DNA from: Intrasporangium sp.
GTDB taxonomy: Bacteria; Actinomycetota; Actinomycetes; Actinomycetales; Dermatophilaceae
DNA length: 35,501 nucleotides
Assembly: GCF_030452765.1 (NCBI RefSeq)
Contig: NZ_JAKDLO010000020.1
Span: 1 to 35,501 of the forward strand
Direction: 5' to 3'
Shown: positions 1 through 8,302 of the stretch, one piece after another
Numbering within the stretch: the stretch's first letter is position 1
Layout of the letters: each line of letters opens with the position of its first letter
Notes under the pieces: model-generated
Databases searched by the model: none
Told to the model about the DNA's origin: nothing
What the model saw: only the letters and a program-made list of their open reading frames with translations
Translations under genes and position numbers: made by a program

Positions 1-2
1 CG

Positions 3-47
3 CCCGCGACCCCCACGATGCCCGTCCACCTGCTCACCTCGCACTGA
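3..47 (+). CDS. Possible 3' end of an unidentified plus-strand gene
   Basis: One plus-strand frame is open from the window edge and ends in TGA at 45-47, encoding PATPTMPVHLLTSH. If real, it is the last few codons of a gene lying mostly outside the window and convergent with nrdJ. Fourteen residues are too few to assign a family, and the reading could be chance. Confidence 0.2.
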   Translation, partial: PATPTMPVHLLTSH

Positions 48-453
48 CTGTCACCATTCCATCCGGTGGCCCTTCCGGTGCCATCGGCAAGCAGGCCGAC
101 GGTGTCCCGGCGCTGGTCGTGCCCGCCCGGCCTATACACGATCACCGGCGTGTTACGCCGGAGCCACACCGCACCAACGACTTTGACCAGGCCCTGAGTG
201 CGGAGTCGGTGAGGAGGGTGGGCGAGATTGACGAGAAGTTGTCCACGTCACTACCGCCACCAGTGGTTGTAGCATCGCCGGCTCGACGCAAGAGACGGCA
301 GCGTGGCGAGTCCAGGAGGGGCTTGGCCTGGCCCGGGCCTGGCCGAGGTATGGGATTCTCCCTATGAAGGTATGGAGGCTTCGCTGGCGCAGCGGGCATC
401 GGTGTGACGGAGGGCCCGAGCCGATCGGTCCGGACCCCCCGTAGCTACCCTTG
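48..453. other. Non-coding stretch downstream of nrdJ
   Basis: No convincing gene is seen here; the open frames overlap one another on both strands and look like chance. Two symmetrical elements stand out: a perfect hairpin at 145-161 (CCGGCGT, loop GTT, ACGCCGG) and a near-palindrome at 251-272. Either could end transcription or bind a protein. There is no T-rich tract beside the hairpin. Confidence 0.5.
145..161. terminator. Perfect 7-bp hairpin, possible terminator
   Basis: CCGGCGT and ACGCCGG pair perfectly around a three-base GTT loop. It lies between the possible plus-strand gene end at 47 and the nrdJ stop at 454, where convergent transcripts would end. The missing T-tract is common for actinobacterial terminators but lowers confidence. 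Confidence 0.3.
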
Positions 454-3400
454 TCAGCTGCAGCCGCTGGTGCTGCCGCACCCCTCGCAGACATAGCACG
501 ACCCAGCCGGGCGCATCTTGGTGCCGCACGTCAGGCAGATAGGCGCGTCGGCGGTGATGCCCTGGAACTGCTCCATGAGCTCAGCCGACGAGTGGACCTG
601 CGCCGAGGTCTCCCGGGCCGAGGCGGCGCCAGCGCCGAAGTTGACCTCGGCCGCCTTGTCGTCGTCCCGCTCCTGCTTCGGCTCGGGCTTCCTCGTGACC
701 GGTGCCGACTGCTGGAGCGTCTGCAGCTCGTCCTCGATGTCCTCGTCGTCCTCGGACACTGCCTCCTCGAAGGAGCCCGTCTCGACCTGACGAGCGCGCT
801 CGGACGCCGTGTGGATGCCCATGAAGGAGCGGGTGTCGAAGTCCATGTAGTCGAGCGCCAGGCGGCGGAAGACGTAGTCCATGATCGACTGCGCCATACG
901 GACGTCCGGGTCGTCCGTGAAACCAGCCGGCTCGAACCGCAGGTTCGTGAACTTCTCGACGAATGTCTCCAGTGGCACGCCGTACTGCAGGCCGATCGAC
1001 ACCGCAATGGAGAAGGCGTCCATGACGCCTGCCAGGGTCGAGCCCTGCTTGCCGAACTTCAGGAAGATCTCGCCGAGCTCACCGTCGTCGTACGTGCCGG
1101 CGGTGAGGTAGCCCTCGGCTCCGCCCACGGCGAACGAGGTCGTCTGCGAGGTGCGCCGCTTGGGGAGACGGCGACGGACCGGACGGTACTCGATGACCTT
1201 CTCGACAACCTTCCCGTCGCCCGCAGCGTCGGACTTCGCCTTCGCGTCTGAAAGCGGCTGTCCGACCTTGCAGTTGTCCCGGTACACCGCCAGGGCCTTG
1301 AGGCCGAGCTTCCAGCCCTCCATGTAGACCTTCGCGATATCGTCGACCGTGGCACTCTGCGGGAGGTTGACCGTCTTGGAGATCGCGCCGGACAGGAACG
1401 GCTGGACCGCCGCCATCATCCGCACGTGACCCATCGGCGCGATCGCGCGGGCACCCATAGCGGTGTCGAAGACCTCGTAGTGCTCAGGCCTGAGGCCGGG
1501 CGCGTCGATGACGTGGCCCTTGTCGGCGATGTACTCGACGATCGCCTCGATCTGCTCCTGCTGGTAGCCGAGCTTCTTCAGGGCACGCGGGATGGTCAGG
1601 TTGACGATCTGCATCGAGCCACCACCGACGAGCTTCTTGAACTTCACGAGCGAGAAGTCCGGCTCGACGCCCGTCGTGTCGCAGTCCATCATGAAGCCGA
1701 TGGTGCCGGTTGGCGCGAGAACCGAGGCCTGCGCGTTGCGGTAACCGTGCTTCTCGCCCAGCTTGATGACACCGTCCCAGGCCCTCGTCGCGAGCTTGTG
1801 GATGTCGGAGTCCATCGCATCGAGAGTCTTGACGTTGTCGTTGGCCACCTGGTGCTTGCGCATCACCCGCTTGTGGGCATCCGCGTTGCGCGCGTAGCCG
1901 TTGTACGGCCCGACGACTGCTGCGAGCTCAGCAGATCGCTTGTAGGACGCGCCGGTCAGCAGGGATGTGATCGCGGCGGCGAGCGCACGCCCACCCTCGG
2001 AGTCGTAGCCGTGGCCAGTTGCCATGAGCAGGGCGCCGAGGTTGGCGTAGCCGATGCCGAGCTGGCGGTAGTTGCGGGTCGTCTCGCCGATCGACTCCGT
2101 CGGGAAGTCGGCGAAGCAGATCGAGATGTCCATCGCGGTGATGACGAGCTCGACGACCTTCTCGAAGGTTGCCGCGTCGAATGTGTCGTCGTCGCGCAGG
2201 AACTTCAGCAGGTTGAGCGATGCGAGGTTGCACGAGCTGTTGTCGAGCGACAGATATTCGCTGCACGGGTTGGATGCGGTGATCCGTCCGGTCTCGGGAT
2301 TGGTGTGCCAGGCGTTGATCGTGTCGTCGTACTGCAGGCCCGGGTCGGCGCACTCCCACGCGGCCTGCGAGATCTTCTGGAAGAGCTCGCGCGCGTCCAC
2401 GGTCTCGATGACCTCACCGGTGAGGCGGGCACGCAGGCCGAACTCGGTGCCGTCCTCGACGGCCTGCATGAACTCGTCGGTGACCCGGACGGAGTTGTTC
2501 GCGTTCTGGTACTGGACCGAGACGATGTCCTTGCCGCCCAGGTCCATGTCGAAGCCGGCGTCGCGCAGCACGCGGATCTTGTCCTCCTCGCGTGCCTTCG
2601 TCTGGATGAACTCCTCGACGTCGGGGTGGTCGACGTCGAGGACGACCATCTTGGCTGCGCGACGGGTCGCGCCACCGGACTTGATCGTGCCCGCGGACGC
2701 GTCGGCACCACGCATGAACGACACCGGACCGGACGCCGTGCCGCCGGAGCTGAGCAGCTCCTTGGACGACCGGATGCGGGAGAGGTTGAGGCCGGCCCCG
2801 GAGCCGCCCTGGAAGATCTTGCCCTCCTCCTTGTACCAGTTCAGGATCGAGTCCATCGTGTCGTCGACGGACAGGATGAAGCAGTTGTGCACCCGAAGGC
2901 TGTCGGAGAGGTACTCACCCGACTCGGTCTGGATGTCGTAGACCTCCATCTCGCCAAGCGGCTCGATCGCCGCGATGTCAAGCCGCTTGACCGGTGTCGC
3001 ACTGCGCCCGGGCAGGTCGAACGACCGCTCGAGCTTCTCGGCCTGGACCGGGTCGACGAAGCCGATCTCGTCCGCGAAGATGCGGCGGTCTCCGCCGTTC
3101 TGGATGCGTAGCGTCCATGTGCCCTTGCGGTCAGCGCGCCGGTCTGCCTTGAATCCGACCCGGGCGAAGATGCCGAACCGGTGCAGCAGCGACTGCATCC
3201 CTCGGATCAGCCTCTCGTCGATCATGCCGACCTCGACCACGGTCGAGGCATCTCGGCCACCGACGAAGCCCTCGGCCTGGAAGATGCTGCGCAGGTAGGC
3301 GGCAACCACCGGAAGGGGAGCCTGGAAGAGTCGGGCGGGAACCTCCATGTCGACGCCGCGCGGTCGCAGGTTCCACGCCTCGACGAACTCCGACAGGACG

Positions 3401-4419
3401 TTGCCGTAGAGCCGGGTGCGCTTGCCGTCGAGATCGCCGCGCGGTGTCTCGAAGGCACGCACATGTCGGTGGGCGTCAGGGAAGATCTCGTCGAGGGCCT
3501 TGTGGACCCAAGCGAACTCCTCGTCCGTGACGGTCAGCGCCTCCATCGTGAGGGACTTGTCGGTCCCGGAGTACTGCCCGACGAAGCCGTCAGACTGCAT
3601 CCACCCGGCGAGAGCCGCCTCAGCGATCTCGCGAGAGGTGATCTCGGCCTCGCCGAACGAGGTGCGCCGGTGCCACTCGAGGGCGTCGCCGACCAGAAGC
3701 GTCCCGGCCTCGACGAAGCGGCCACATCCATCCCCGGTGCTCCTCCAGACGAGATGGTCAGCGGTGACGTCGAGTGCATGGCCGGCCTTCGTGTGAATTC
3801 GGAGCACGTCCTTCACGCCGTTGGACTTGACGGCCAGGATGCGTGTGAGGCCGTGGGCGTCATACACCTTCGTGCCGACGGCACCCTGCTCGACGAGCTT
3901 GCCGATCGGAACCTGACCAGCTGGAGTGCTGACGAGCGCGTGGTACGGCTGGCAGGCGCTCACCTGCTGGGGCGACTTCGTGCCGACGTTGAACCACACC
4001 GGTGAGTTGAACGAGAACGCCTGGTGCAGCAGGGCATACGTCAGCTCGTGCTCGAAGACCTCGGCGTCCTCGTCGGTCGCGAAGTAGCCGTGGTCCTTGC
4101 CTGCCTTGGCATACGTCATGACGACCCGGTCGATGAGCTGTTTGAGGGAGCTCTCGCGCTGGTCGGTGCCGAGAGCGCCTCGGAAGTACTTCGTCGTGAC
4201 GATGGTGCTCGCGTTGATGGACCAGAAGTCGGGGAACTCGACACCCCGCTGCTCGAAGATCGTCTCGCCGCTCTTCCAGTTGGTCTGGACGACGTCGCGC
4301 TGCTCCCACGTCACCTCGTCATACGGGTGCACCCCCGGGGTCGTGTAGATCCGCTCGACGGTGATGCCCTTCTTGGCTCCACCTCGCGAGCGTGAGCTGC
4401 GGTTGCCGATCTCCGTCAT
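454..4419 (-). CDS. nrdJ: Vitamin B12-dependent (class II) ribonucleotide reductase, intein-containing
   Basis: This enzyme reduces ribonucleotides to deoxyribonucleotides using adenosylcobalamin as radical source, so it works with or without oxygen. The 1321-residue precursor becomes about 964 residues once the intein (156-512) is removed. Seen in the host protein: the catalytic NPCSE loop with Asn717, Cys719 and Glu721; a conserved Cys directly after the intein (residue 513, in CFILSVDD); and a Cys-rich C-terminal tail (CLTCGT...CYVCEGCG) that looks zinc-binding and may reduce the active site. I chose the ATG at 4419 because GGAGG lies seven bases upstream; another in-frame ATG at 4455 lacks a good site. 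nrdR ends 120 bases upstream on the same strand, so the two are probably co-transcribed under NrdR control, as in Streptomyces. Confidence 0.96.
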   Translation of the reverse strand: MTEIGNRSSRSRGGAKKGITVERIYTTPGVHPYDEVTWEQRDVVQTNWKSGETIFEQRGVEFPDFWSINASTIVTTKYFRGALGTDQRESSLKQLIDRVVMTYAKAGKDHGYFATDEDAEVFEHELTYALLHQAFSFNSPVWFNVGTKSPQQVSACQPYHALVSTPAGQVPIGKLVEQGAVGTKVYDAHGLTRILAVKSNGVKDVLRIHTKAGHALDVTADHLVWRSTGDGCGRFVEAGTLLVGDALEWHRRTSFGEAEITSREIAEAALAGWMQSDGFVGQYSGTDKSLTMEALTVTDEEFAWVHKALDEIFPDAHRHVRAFETPRGDLDGKRTRLYGNVLSEFVEAWNLRPRGVDMEVPARLFQAPLPVVAAYLRSIFQAEGFVGGRDASTVVEVGMIDERLIRGMQSLLHRFGIFARVGFKADRRADRKGTWTLRIQNGGDRRIFADEIGFVDPVQAEKLERSFDLPGRSATPVKRLDIAAIEPLGEMEVYDIQTESGEYLSDSLRVHNCFILSVDDTMDSILNWYKEEGKIFQGGSGAGLNLSRIRSSKELLSSGGTASGPVSFMRGADASAGTIKSGGATRRAAKMVVLDVDHPDVEEFIQTKAREEDKIRVLRDAGFDMDLGGKDIVSVQYQNANNSVRVTDEFMQAVEDGTEFGLRARLTGEVIETVDARELFQKISQAAWECADPGLQYDDTINAWHTNPETGRITASNPCSEYLSLDNSSCNLASLNLLKFLRDDDTFDAATFEKVVELVITAMDISICFADFPTESIGETTRNYRQLGIGYANLGALLMATGHGYDSEGGRALAAAITSLLTGASYKRSAELAAVVGPYNGYARNADAHKRVMRKHQVANDNVKTLDAMDSDIHKLATRAWDGVIKLGEKHGYRNAQASVLAPTGTIGFMMDCDTTGVEPDFSLVKFKKLVGGGSMQIVNLTIPRALKKLGYQQEQIEAIVEYIADKGHVIDAPGLRPEHYEVFDTAMGARAIAPMGHVRMMAAVQPFLSGAISKTVNLPQSATVDDIAKVYMEGWKLGLKALAVYRDNCKVGQPLSDAKAKSDAAGDGKVVEKVIEYRPVRRRLPKRRTSQTTSFAVGGAEGYLTAGTYDDGELGEIFLKFGKQGSTLAGVMDAFSIAVSIGLQYGVPLETFVEKFTNLRFEPAGFTDDPDVRMAQSIMDYVFRRLALDYMDFDTRSFMGIHTASERARQVETGSFEEAVSEDDEDIEDELQTLQQSAPVTRKPEPKQERDDDKAAEVNFGAGAASARETSAQVHSSAELMEQFQGITADAPICLTCGTKMRPAGSCYVCEGCGSTSGCS
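2884..3954 (-). mobile_element. LAGLIDADG-type intein inside NrdJ
   Basis: The 357-residue insert begins with Cys (CQPYHALVSTPAG) and ends in VHN, followed by Cys as the +1 residue of the host protein. Splicing motifs are present: the N-terminal Cys, a block B motif VTADH (precursor residues 218-222) and the terminal His-Asn. Between the splicing blocks lie two LAGLIDADG helices, LAGWMQSDG (270-278) and AYLRSIFQAEGF (375-386). Each keeps an acidic residue, so the homing endonuclease could be active. Removing the insert joins SA to CFILSVDD, restoring an uninterrupted NrdJ sequence. The +1 Cys appears to be a conserved Cys of the enzyme, so protein splicing would be needed to make active reductase. 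Confidence 0.95.
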
Positions 4420-4539
4420 GCTGTGGCCTCCAGACCATCGATTCCGATAGTGCAAACGTCAGATCCTGCTCATCCATGCCAGTCTGTCGCCGGGGTCTGA
4501 CAATGCCCCTGTGTTGCTGCGTGGCGACGATGTGAAGGG

Positions 4540-5028
4540 TTACCGCTTCGCGTCGGCAGAGGCGACGGGCTCACCCGTCGTGGCTCGCTCGGCGCGCAGG
4601 ACGGCGATCGCGCCCTCGAAGTCCTCGAGGCTCTCCCACGCCTGGTAGACGCTCGCGAACCGGAGGAAGGCGACCTCGTCGAGCCGGCGCAGCGGCGCGA
4701 GGACGGCCATGCCGACCTCGTAGGCATCGATCTCCGCGTTGCCCTGCGAGCGGATCGCCTCCTCGACCTGCTGTGCGAGCAGGGCGAGGTCGTGCTCGGT
4801 GACCGGCCGCCCCTGGCACGCCTTGCGCACCCCGGACAGCACCTTGGCCCGGCTGAACGGCTCGGAGGCACCCGACCGCTTGACGACGTTGAGGCTGCTG
4901 GTCTCGAGCGTCGTGAACCGCCGGTTGCACTCCGGGCACTGCCGCCGTCTGCGGATGCACACGCCGTCGTCGGTCGTCCGAGAGTCGATCACGCGAGAGT
5001 CGGTGTGCCGACAGAACGGGCAGTGCAC
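4540..5028 (-). CDS. nrdR: Transcriptional repressor NrdR
   Basis: NrdR senses ATP/dATP and represses ribonucleotide reductase genes by binding paired NrdR boxes. The 162-residue product has the usual size and order: an N-terminal zinc ribbon with four Cys (CPFC near residue 3 and CPEC near residue 31), then an ATP-cone from about residue 46 to 136 (VVKRSG...). I chose the GTG at 5028, which encodes MHCPFC, because that is the universal NrdR N-terminus and AGGAGG lies six bases upstream; an ATG at 5073 would add 15 unconserved residues. nrdJ follows 120 bases downstream, and two boxes 60-110 bases upstream imply autoregulation. nrdR next to a LysM gene and lexA also matches Mycobacterium tuberculosis Rv2718c-Rv2720. 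Confidence 0.97.
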   Translation of the reverse strand: MHCPFCRHTDSRVIDSRTTDDGVCIRRRRQCPECNRRFTTLETSSLNVVKRSGASEPFSRAKVLSGVRKACQGRPVTEHDLALLAQQVEEAIRSQGNAEIDAYEVGMAVLAPLRRLDEVAFLRFASVYQAWESLEDFEGAIAVLRAERATTGEPVASADAKR

Positions 5029-5087
5029 TCTCCACCTCCTGCTGGGGACAACCTGTTGATGCTGTGTGTGCAAGCCATCCGCCCTTG

Positions 5088-5135
5088 GGGACTACATGTG
5101 GATGACTTACATCTATGTAACTACTAGATGTAGGG
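5088..5135 (-). promoter_or_regulatory. Pair of NrdR boxes in the nrdR-nrdJ promoter
   Basis: Two related near-palindromes, ACTACATGTGG (5091-5101) and ACTAGATGTAG (5123-5133), are spaced 32 bp centre to centre, about three helical turns. Paired 16-bp boxes three turns apart are the known NrdR arrangement. Between them is another inverted repeat, TTACAT-ct-ATGTAA (5108-5121). The region is AT-rich for this window and probably contains the promoter. Confidence 0.75.
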
Positions 5136-5278
5136 GTAACTGTAGGCACTCGACCCCAAGGGCGCAACACTTGGAAACCGGCGCGGCGTGGCGTCCCGTT
5201 GACCTGCGCAGACGCCGATCCGCCACCATCTTCTCCTCGAGCGGCCACCAGCTCGCGCTCGAGCGGGCACGATCTGGC

Positions 5279-6988
5279 TCAGGGGAGGAACGGCCTCGCG
5301 ACTGCCAGCCCGGTGCGGAGCAGGAAGGCCCGGAACTGGACCTCCTGCTCACTCGCAGGGATGACGAGATCCGGCCGGCCGGCGGCGACAGCGATGAGGT
5401 TGTGCCGGGACAGCGTGCCGGGTGCCGTGTACTGCGAGTGGCCGAATGAGGTGCGCAGGCGCTCCGGCATGCCGTTCACGTGCATCGTGGCGAGGCGTCG
5501 CGCCCCGGGGACTCTGAGCGCGCTCACCCCCGGGAACGCCGGCGCCAGCAGCGGAACCACGTCGGTGGGCGCGTCGAGCACGTTGAGTCCACCGGGCTTG
5601 AGGCCGGTGGACTCGAGCTTGCGGATCGGCACCCCGGGCGAGCCGAAGAGAACGACGTCGTCGATGTCTCCCGGCAGGAGCAGAGCGTTGCCCGCAACTG
5701 CGCTGCCGTACGAGTGCGCCCAGAGGGTCGAGTGCAGGGGGGTGTCGCGCGCGGCGTCGAGACCGGTGAGGAAGGCCGCCAGCTCGTCAGCCCGGTCCCT
5801 CGCGATGGAGTCCGTCGCGACACTGCGTCGCCATTGGGACAGCCCGGAAATCTGCGGGGCCGGGTAGCCCAGCCAGGCGACAACGGCCACCTCGGCGCCG
5901 TCCTGAGCCACCGCCGTCGCTTCGTGACGCATCCCGACCAGCTCGGAGTCGAGCGGACGCAGGTCTCCCTTGACCGTCGTCGTGAAGCCCCCGACGAAGG
6001 TCGCCACGTGATCGGCGCGGTCGACGTCGCCGACCGCGACGACTGCCGTCACGAGGCCGTCCGCACCACCGATGGCGAGCAGCTGCCGGGGCACGCCGTC
6101 CTGTCGCGACACGACGTCACGGACCGTCCGCAGAGCCTGCGCGTATCGCTCGGCCCGCTCGACCTCGTCCTCCCATGGCTCGGGCAACAGGTGAAACGGA
6201 TTGCGCCGCGCCGCTGCGAGCCGGGCTGCAACGTTGCGCTCAGCCCGGGCCAGCAGCTCGAGGTTGGCCTGGTGTCGCGCCCAGGCGGGCAACCCGTCTC
6301 GTGGCCCCACCCACTGCGGATGATCCCGTATGGCGCGTCCCTTCTCCTCCGGTGTGAGGCTTCGCCACCACGACGCGTTGGCAAACACGCTGTCCGGGTG
6401 GATGAAACCGTTGTCCGGCAACGAGGGCGGGGCCGGGACCGGCAGTTTCGCCGGGGCCGGCGGCAGTGCATCGGCCGGGCCGCGAACGGCTGCGACGAGG
6501 CGACCGGCAGCCTCGTCGTCGGCCTGCCTCGCGAGGCTCTCGGCCTGTCGGACGTCGCGGAACACCTCCTCGCGCAGCAGCGATTCCTGTCGAACCAGGT
6601 GGGCGGCGAGGACCGGGTCGAGGACCACCAGCCTCGGGAGGATGAGCTGCCCCAAGCCGTCGACCTGGCCTCCGCCCTCGGCAGCTCGACGTTCGGCGTG
6701 CCGGACCAGCTCGAGGCTGGCCTGCATCAGGTCGGCGAGGCGCGCCAGGGCGTGCGCCGTCACGACGAGCCGGTTCGCGATCTCGCCGAGCGCCCCTACC
6801 GCCTCGGAGGTACGAGTGAAGGACGCCTGGGCAGCCGGCCCGCTCCATGCTGTGGCAGGCGGCCGGCTCGCGAGCAGCTCTGTCATGACACGACCGATCC
6901 GCTGACGCTCCAGCATGATTCGGTCACGCGCTTCGCGAACCAAGGCAGGCCGAAACCGTCGGATGTCCCCGAACACGAGATCGCTCAT
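5279..6988 (-). CDS. Alpha/beta hydrolase (DUF1023-like) with helical N-terminal domain
   Basis: The 569-residue protein has two parts. Residues 1 to about 165 are helical and rich in Ala, Arg and Glu, resembling the WXG100/ESX-like regions often fused to this hydrolase family in actinobacteria. The C-terminal part (about 300-569) is an alpha/beta hydrolase of the DUF1023 type. Its nucleophile motif is AHSYGS with Ser426, and a late His (SRHNLIAVA) is the candidate catalytic base. The substrate is unknown, and no signal peptide or membrane helix is seen. The start at 6988 has GGAGG six bases upstream and overlaps the stop of the preceding 100-residue gene by ATGA, so the two are co-translated and may form a complex. 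The family call rests on motif and architecture only. Confidence 0.82.
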   Translation of the reverse strand: MSDLVFGDIRRFRPALVREARDRIMLERQRIGRVMTELLASRPPATAWSGPAAQASFTRTSEAVGALGEIANRLVVTAHALARLADLMQASLELVRHAERRAAEGGGQVDGLGQLILPRLVVLDPVLAAHLVRQESLLREEVFRDVRQAESLARQADDEAAGRLVAAVRGPADALPPAPAKLPVPAPPSLPDNGFIHPDSVFANASWWRSLTPEEKGRAIRDHPQWVGPRDGLPAWARHQANLELLARAERNVAARLAAARRNPFHLLPEPWEDEVERAERYAQALRTVRDVVSRQDGVPRQLLAIGGADGLVTAVVAVGDVDRADHVATFVGGFTTTVKGDLRPLDSELVGMRHEATAVAQDGAEVAVVAWLGYPAPQISGLSQWRRSVATDSIARDRADELAAFLTGLDAARDTPLHSTLWAHSYGSAVAGNALLLPGDIDDVVLFGSPGVPIRKLESTGLKPGGLNVLDAPTDVVPLLAPAFPGVSALRVPGARRLATMHVNGMPERLRTSFGHSQYTAPGTLSRHNLIAVAAGRPDLVIPASEQEVQFRAFLLRTGLAVARPFLP

Positions 6989-7287
6989 GGCACCTCCGGA
7001 CCGGCCTCGCCCAGCTGGCGCGCGGTCAGCGACTCCACATCGGCATAGCCCTCTGTGGCGACAAAGAGAGCACCGCCGTGGGCGCGAAGCCGCGCGCGAG
7101 CGCTCCCGAGCTGAAGATCCCACTGGGTGGTGACCGATGCGATGCGCGCGGCGGTGGTCCCGCCCGCGACCGCAACGGCGAGGTGCTGCAGGTCCTGGTC
7201 GATGCGGACTGCCCCCAGCGTTTCCAGTGCCCGGATCACGGCGTCCGCGCTGGCGTCCAGGGCCCGAGGGTCGACGGTGTACTTCAC
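6985..7287 (-). CDS. Small helical protein (100 aa), possible WXG100-like partner
   Basis: The product is about 100 residues, mostly helical, with no Cys, no signal peptide and no membrane segment. Size, predicted helix-turn-helix hairpin shape and position just before a DUF1023-type hydrolase match the small WXG100/ESX-like proteins common in actinobacteria, but a clear W-x-G motif is not seen (the nearest is WDLQLG). I chose the GTG at 7287, preceded by AGGAGA, which gives VKYTVDPRALDAS; upstream codons look non-coding. Its stop overlaps the hydrolase start by four bases. Function is unassigned. Confidence 0.65.
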   Translation of the reverse strand: MKYTVDPRALDASADAVIRALETLGAVRIDQDLQHLAVAVAGGTTAARIASVTTQWDLQLGSARARLRAHGGALFVATEGYADVESLTARQLGEAGPEVP

Positions 7288-7480
7288 CTGGTCTCTCCTG
7301 ACTGCCCCCACCGAGAACGCTACGCCACCAGGGCGATCCGCCCACTCAACTATCCACAGCCCGCCCATCGACCGAAGTGGTCGGGCGCAGGACGATGAAG
7401 TGGAGCCGGGGGCGAAGGCGATCGGTCGCATGACGACGACGTCGCGGTGCTTGACGCGAAGCGAGGAGGCCCGACTTGAC

Positions 7481-7512
7481 GGACGCCACCCCGGTGAGCT
7501 GGGGTGGCGTCC
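7481..7512 (-). terminator. Strong 12-bp hairpin terminator
   Basis: GGACGCCACCCC (7481-7492) and GGGGTGGCGTCC (7501-7512) pair perfectly around an eight-base loop. It lies about 70 bases past the stop of the LysM gene and before the next minus-strand gene, so it most likely ends the LysM transcript. No T-tract follows, as often in high-GC actinobacteria. The remainder of 7288-7584 holds no gene that I can support. Confidence 0.6.
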
Positions 7513-7584
7513 GAGGTGGTCGGCGGGGTCGATGCGCCGCCCACCCAGCCGCTGAAGGTGGAGCCAACGCGGCCGTTTCGGGGG

Positions 7585-7986
7585 TCAACCGGCCGGAATC
7601 GTCAGGGTCTGGCCCATGTGTACCTGGTCGGTCGAGAGCGAGTTCGCCACCTGGATCTCGACGATCGCGTCGTGCGGCGCGACACCCGGCAGCTCGGCAA
7701 CTGCGATCTCGGACAGCGTCTGCCCGGCCTGCACGGTGACGGTGTGCGGCTGAGCGGGCGTCGAGGCAAACGCCATCGTCGCGCCGAGACCAGCCGTGGC
7801 CAACAGGGCGAGGACGGCCAAGGTCAGCAGCACGCGCCCGCGGCGCGTGACATGCAGCCGACCGGCCGGCGCTGTGCCCGAGAAGCCCTGGGCGCCCGAA
7901 CCGGTCGGCACGAGCACCAAGCTCGGTCGCCAGGCAGGTGCGTCGACCGCGGGGTCGAGGATCGGCTGCACGGTCAGGGCGCCCAT
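7585..7986 (-). CDS. LysM-domain membrane protein, probable SOS-induced division/cell-wall factor (ChiZ/YneA-like)
   Basis: The 133-residue protein has a cytoplasmic N-terminus of about 50 residues, one membrane helix (about 51-74), and an extracellular LysM domain (about 81-131: [15 protein letters not shown]...) expected to bind peptidoglycan. It is divergent from lexA with SOS boxes between, the layout of Mycobacterium Rv2719c (ChiZ) and Bacillus yneA, which delay division after DNA damage. That role is inferred from family and position. The start at 7986 has GAGGAGGA just upstream; the frame extends further 5' but that part looks non-coding. A 12-bp hairpin follows the gene. Confidence 0.85.
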   Translation of the reverse strand: MGALTVQPILDPAVDAPAWRPSLVLVPTGSGAQGFSGTAPAGRLHVTRRGRVLLTLAVLALLATAGLGATMAFASTPAQPHTVTVQAGQTLSEIAVAELPGVAPHDAIVEIQVANSLSTDQVHMGQTLTIPAG

Positions 7987-8079
7987 GGGGTCCTCCTCAA
8001 ATGGTCCGTCAGTGGTCCGGTGGGTGGCCGGTCGATCTCGCTGGTCGCGCTCCGAGCCTGCGGCCGGGCCCGACTTCCG

Positions 8080-8109
8080 CGAACAACCGTTCGATCGAAC
8101 GCTTGTACG
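8080..8109. promoter_or_regulatory. Two adjacent SOS (LexA) boxes
   Basis: CGAACAACCGTTCG (8080-8093) has perfect CGAAC/GTTCG arms. CGAACGCTTGTACG (8096-8109), sixteen bases further on, has one arm mismatch. Both fit the actinobacterial LexA site of CGAAC, four bases, GTTCG. They lie nearer the LysM gene and probably control it. Confidence 0.7.
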
Positions 8110-8148
8110 ATTTGTAGCACGAGCCGCTGACGATGTCGAGACACGCGT

Positions 8149-8162
8149 CGAACAGATGTTTG
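8149..8162. promoter_or_regulatory. lexA: SOS (LexA) box near lexA
   Basis: CGAACAGATGTTTG matches the mycobacterial/actinobacterial LexA consensus CGAACRNRYGTTYG at every position. It lies 141 bases before the lexA start and probably mediates autorepression. Confidence 0.82.
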
Positions 8163-8302
8163 GCTTACGTGTTCGAAACTCGTACCCTGTTCTCACAAGA
8201 CACACTCCACCAGCCACCACCGACAGTGCCTCCCGGCGGACGCCCCATACCGCCCTCGAGGACCGTCGGTACGGCTCGGTGCCGGCAGCGAAGGGAAGCC
8301 AG

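Larger units (their letters stand above)
7987..8302. other. Divergent intergenic region between the LysM gene and lexA
   Basis: No gene is seen in these 316 bases. The region contains three SOS-box-like sequences and must hold both divergent promoters. Its middle (about 8080-8220) is AT-richer than the flanking genes. Confidence 0.8.

Noticed and set aside
1426-3111. Long plus-strand open frame opposite nrdJ
   Set aside because: It lies antisense to clearly conserved nrdJ sequence, and its Arg/Val/Asp/Leu-rich product is typical of an antisense frame in GC-rich genes.
454-4455. B12 riboswitch control of nrdJ
   Set aside because: The 120 bases between nrdR and nrdJ are too short for a cobalamin riboswitch and show no recognisable B12 box.
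5043-5105. Two DnaA-box-like sequences (TTGTCCCCA and TCATCCACA on the minus strand) in the nrdR promoter
   Set aside because: Each differs from the actinobacterial consensus by one or two bases, and similar near-matches occur elsewhere (about 7352 and 236). They are not clustered like an origin.
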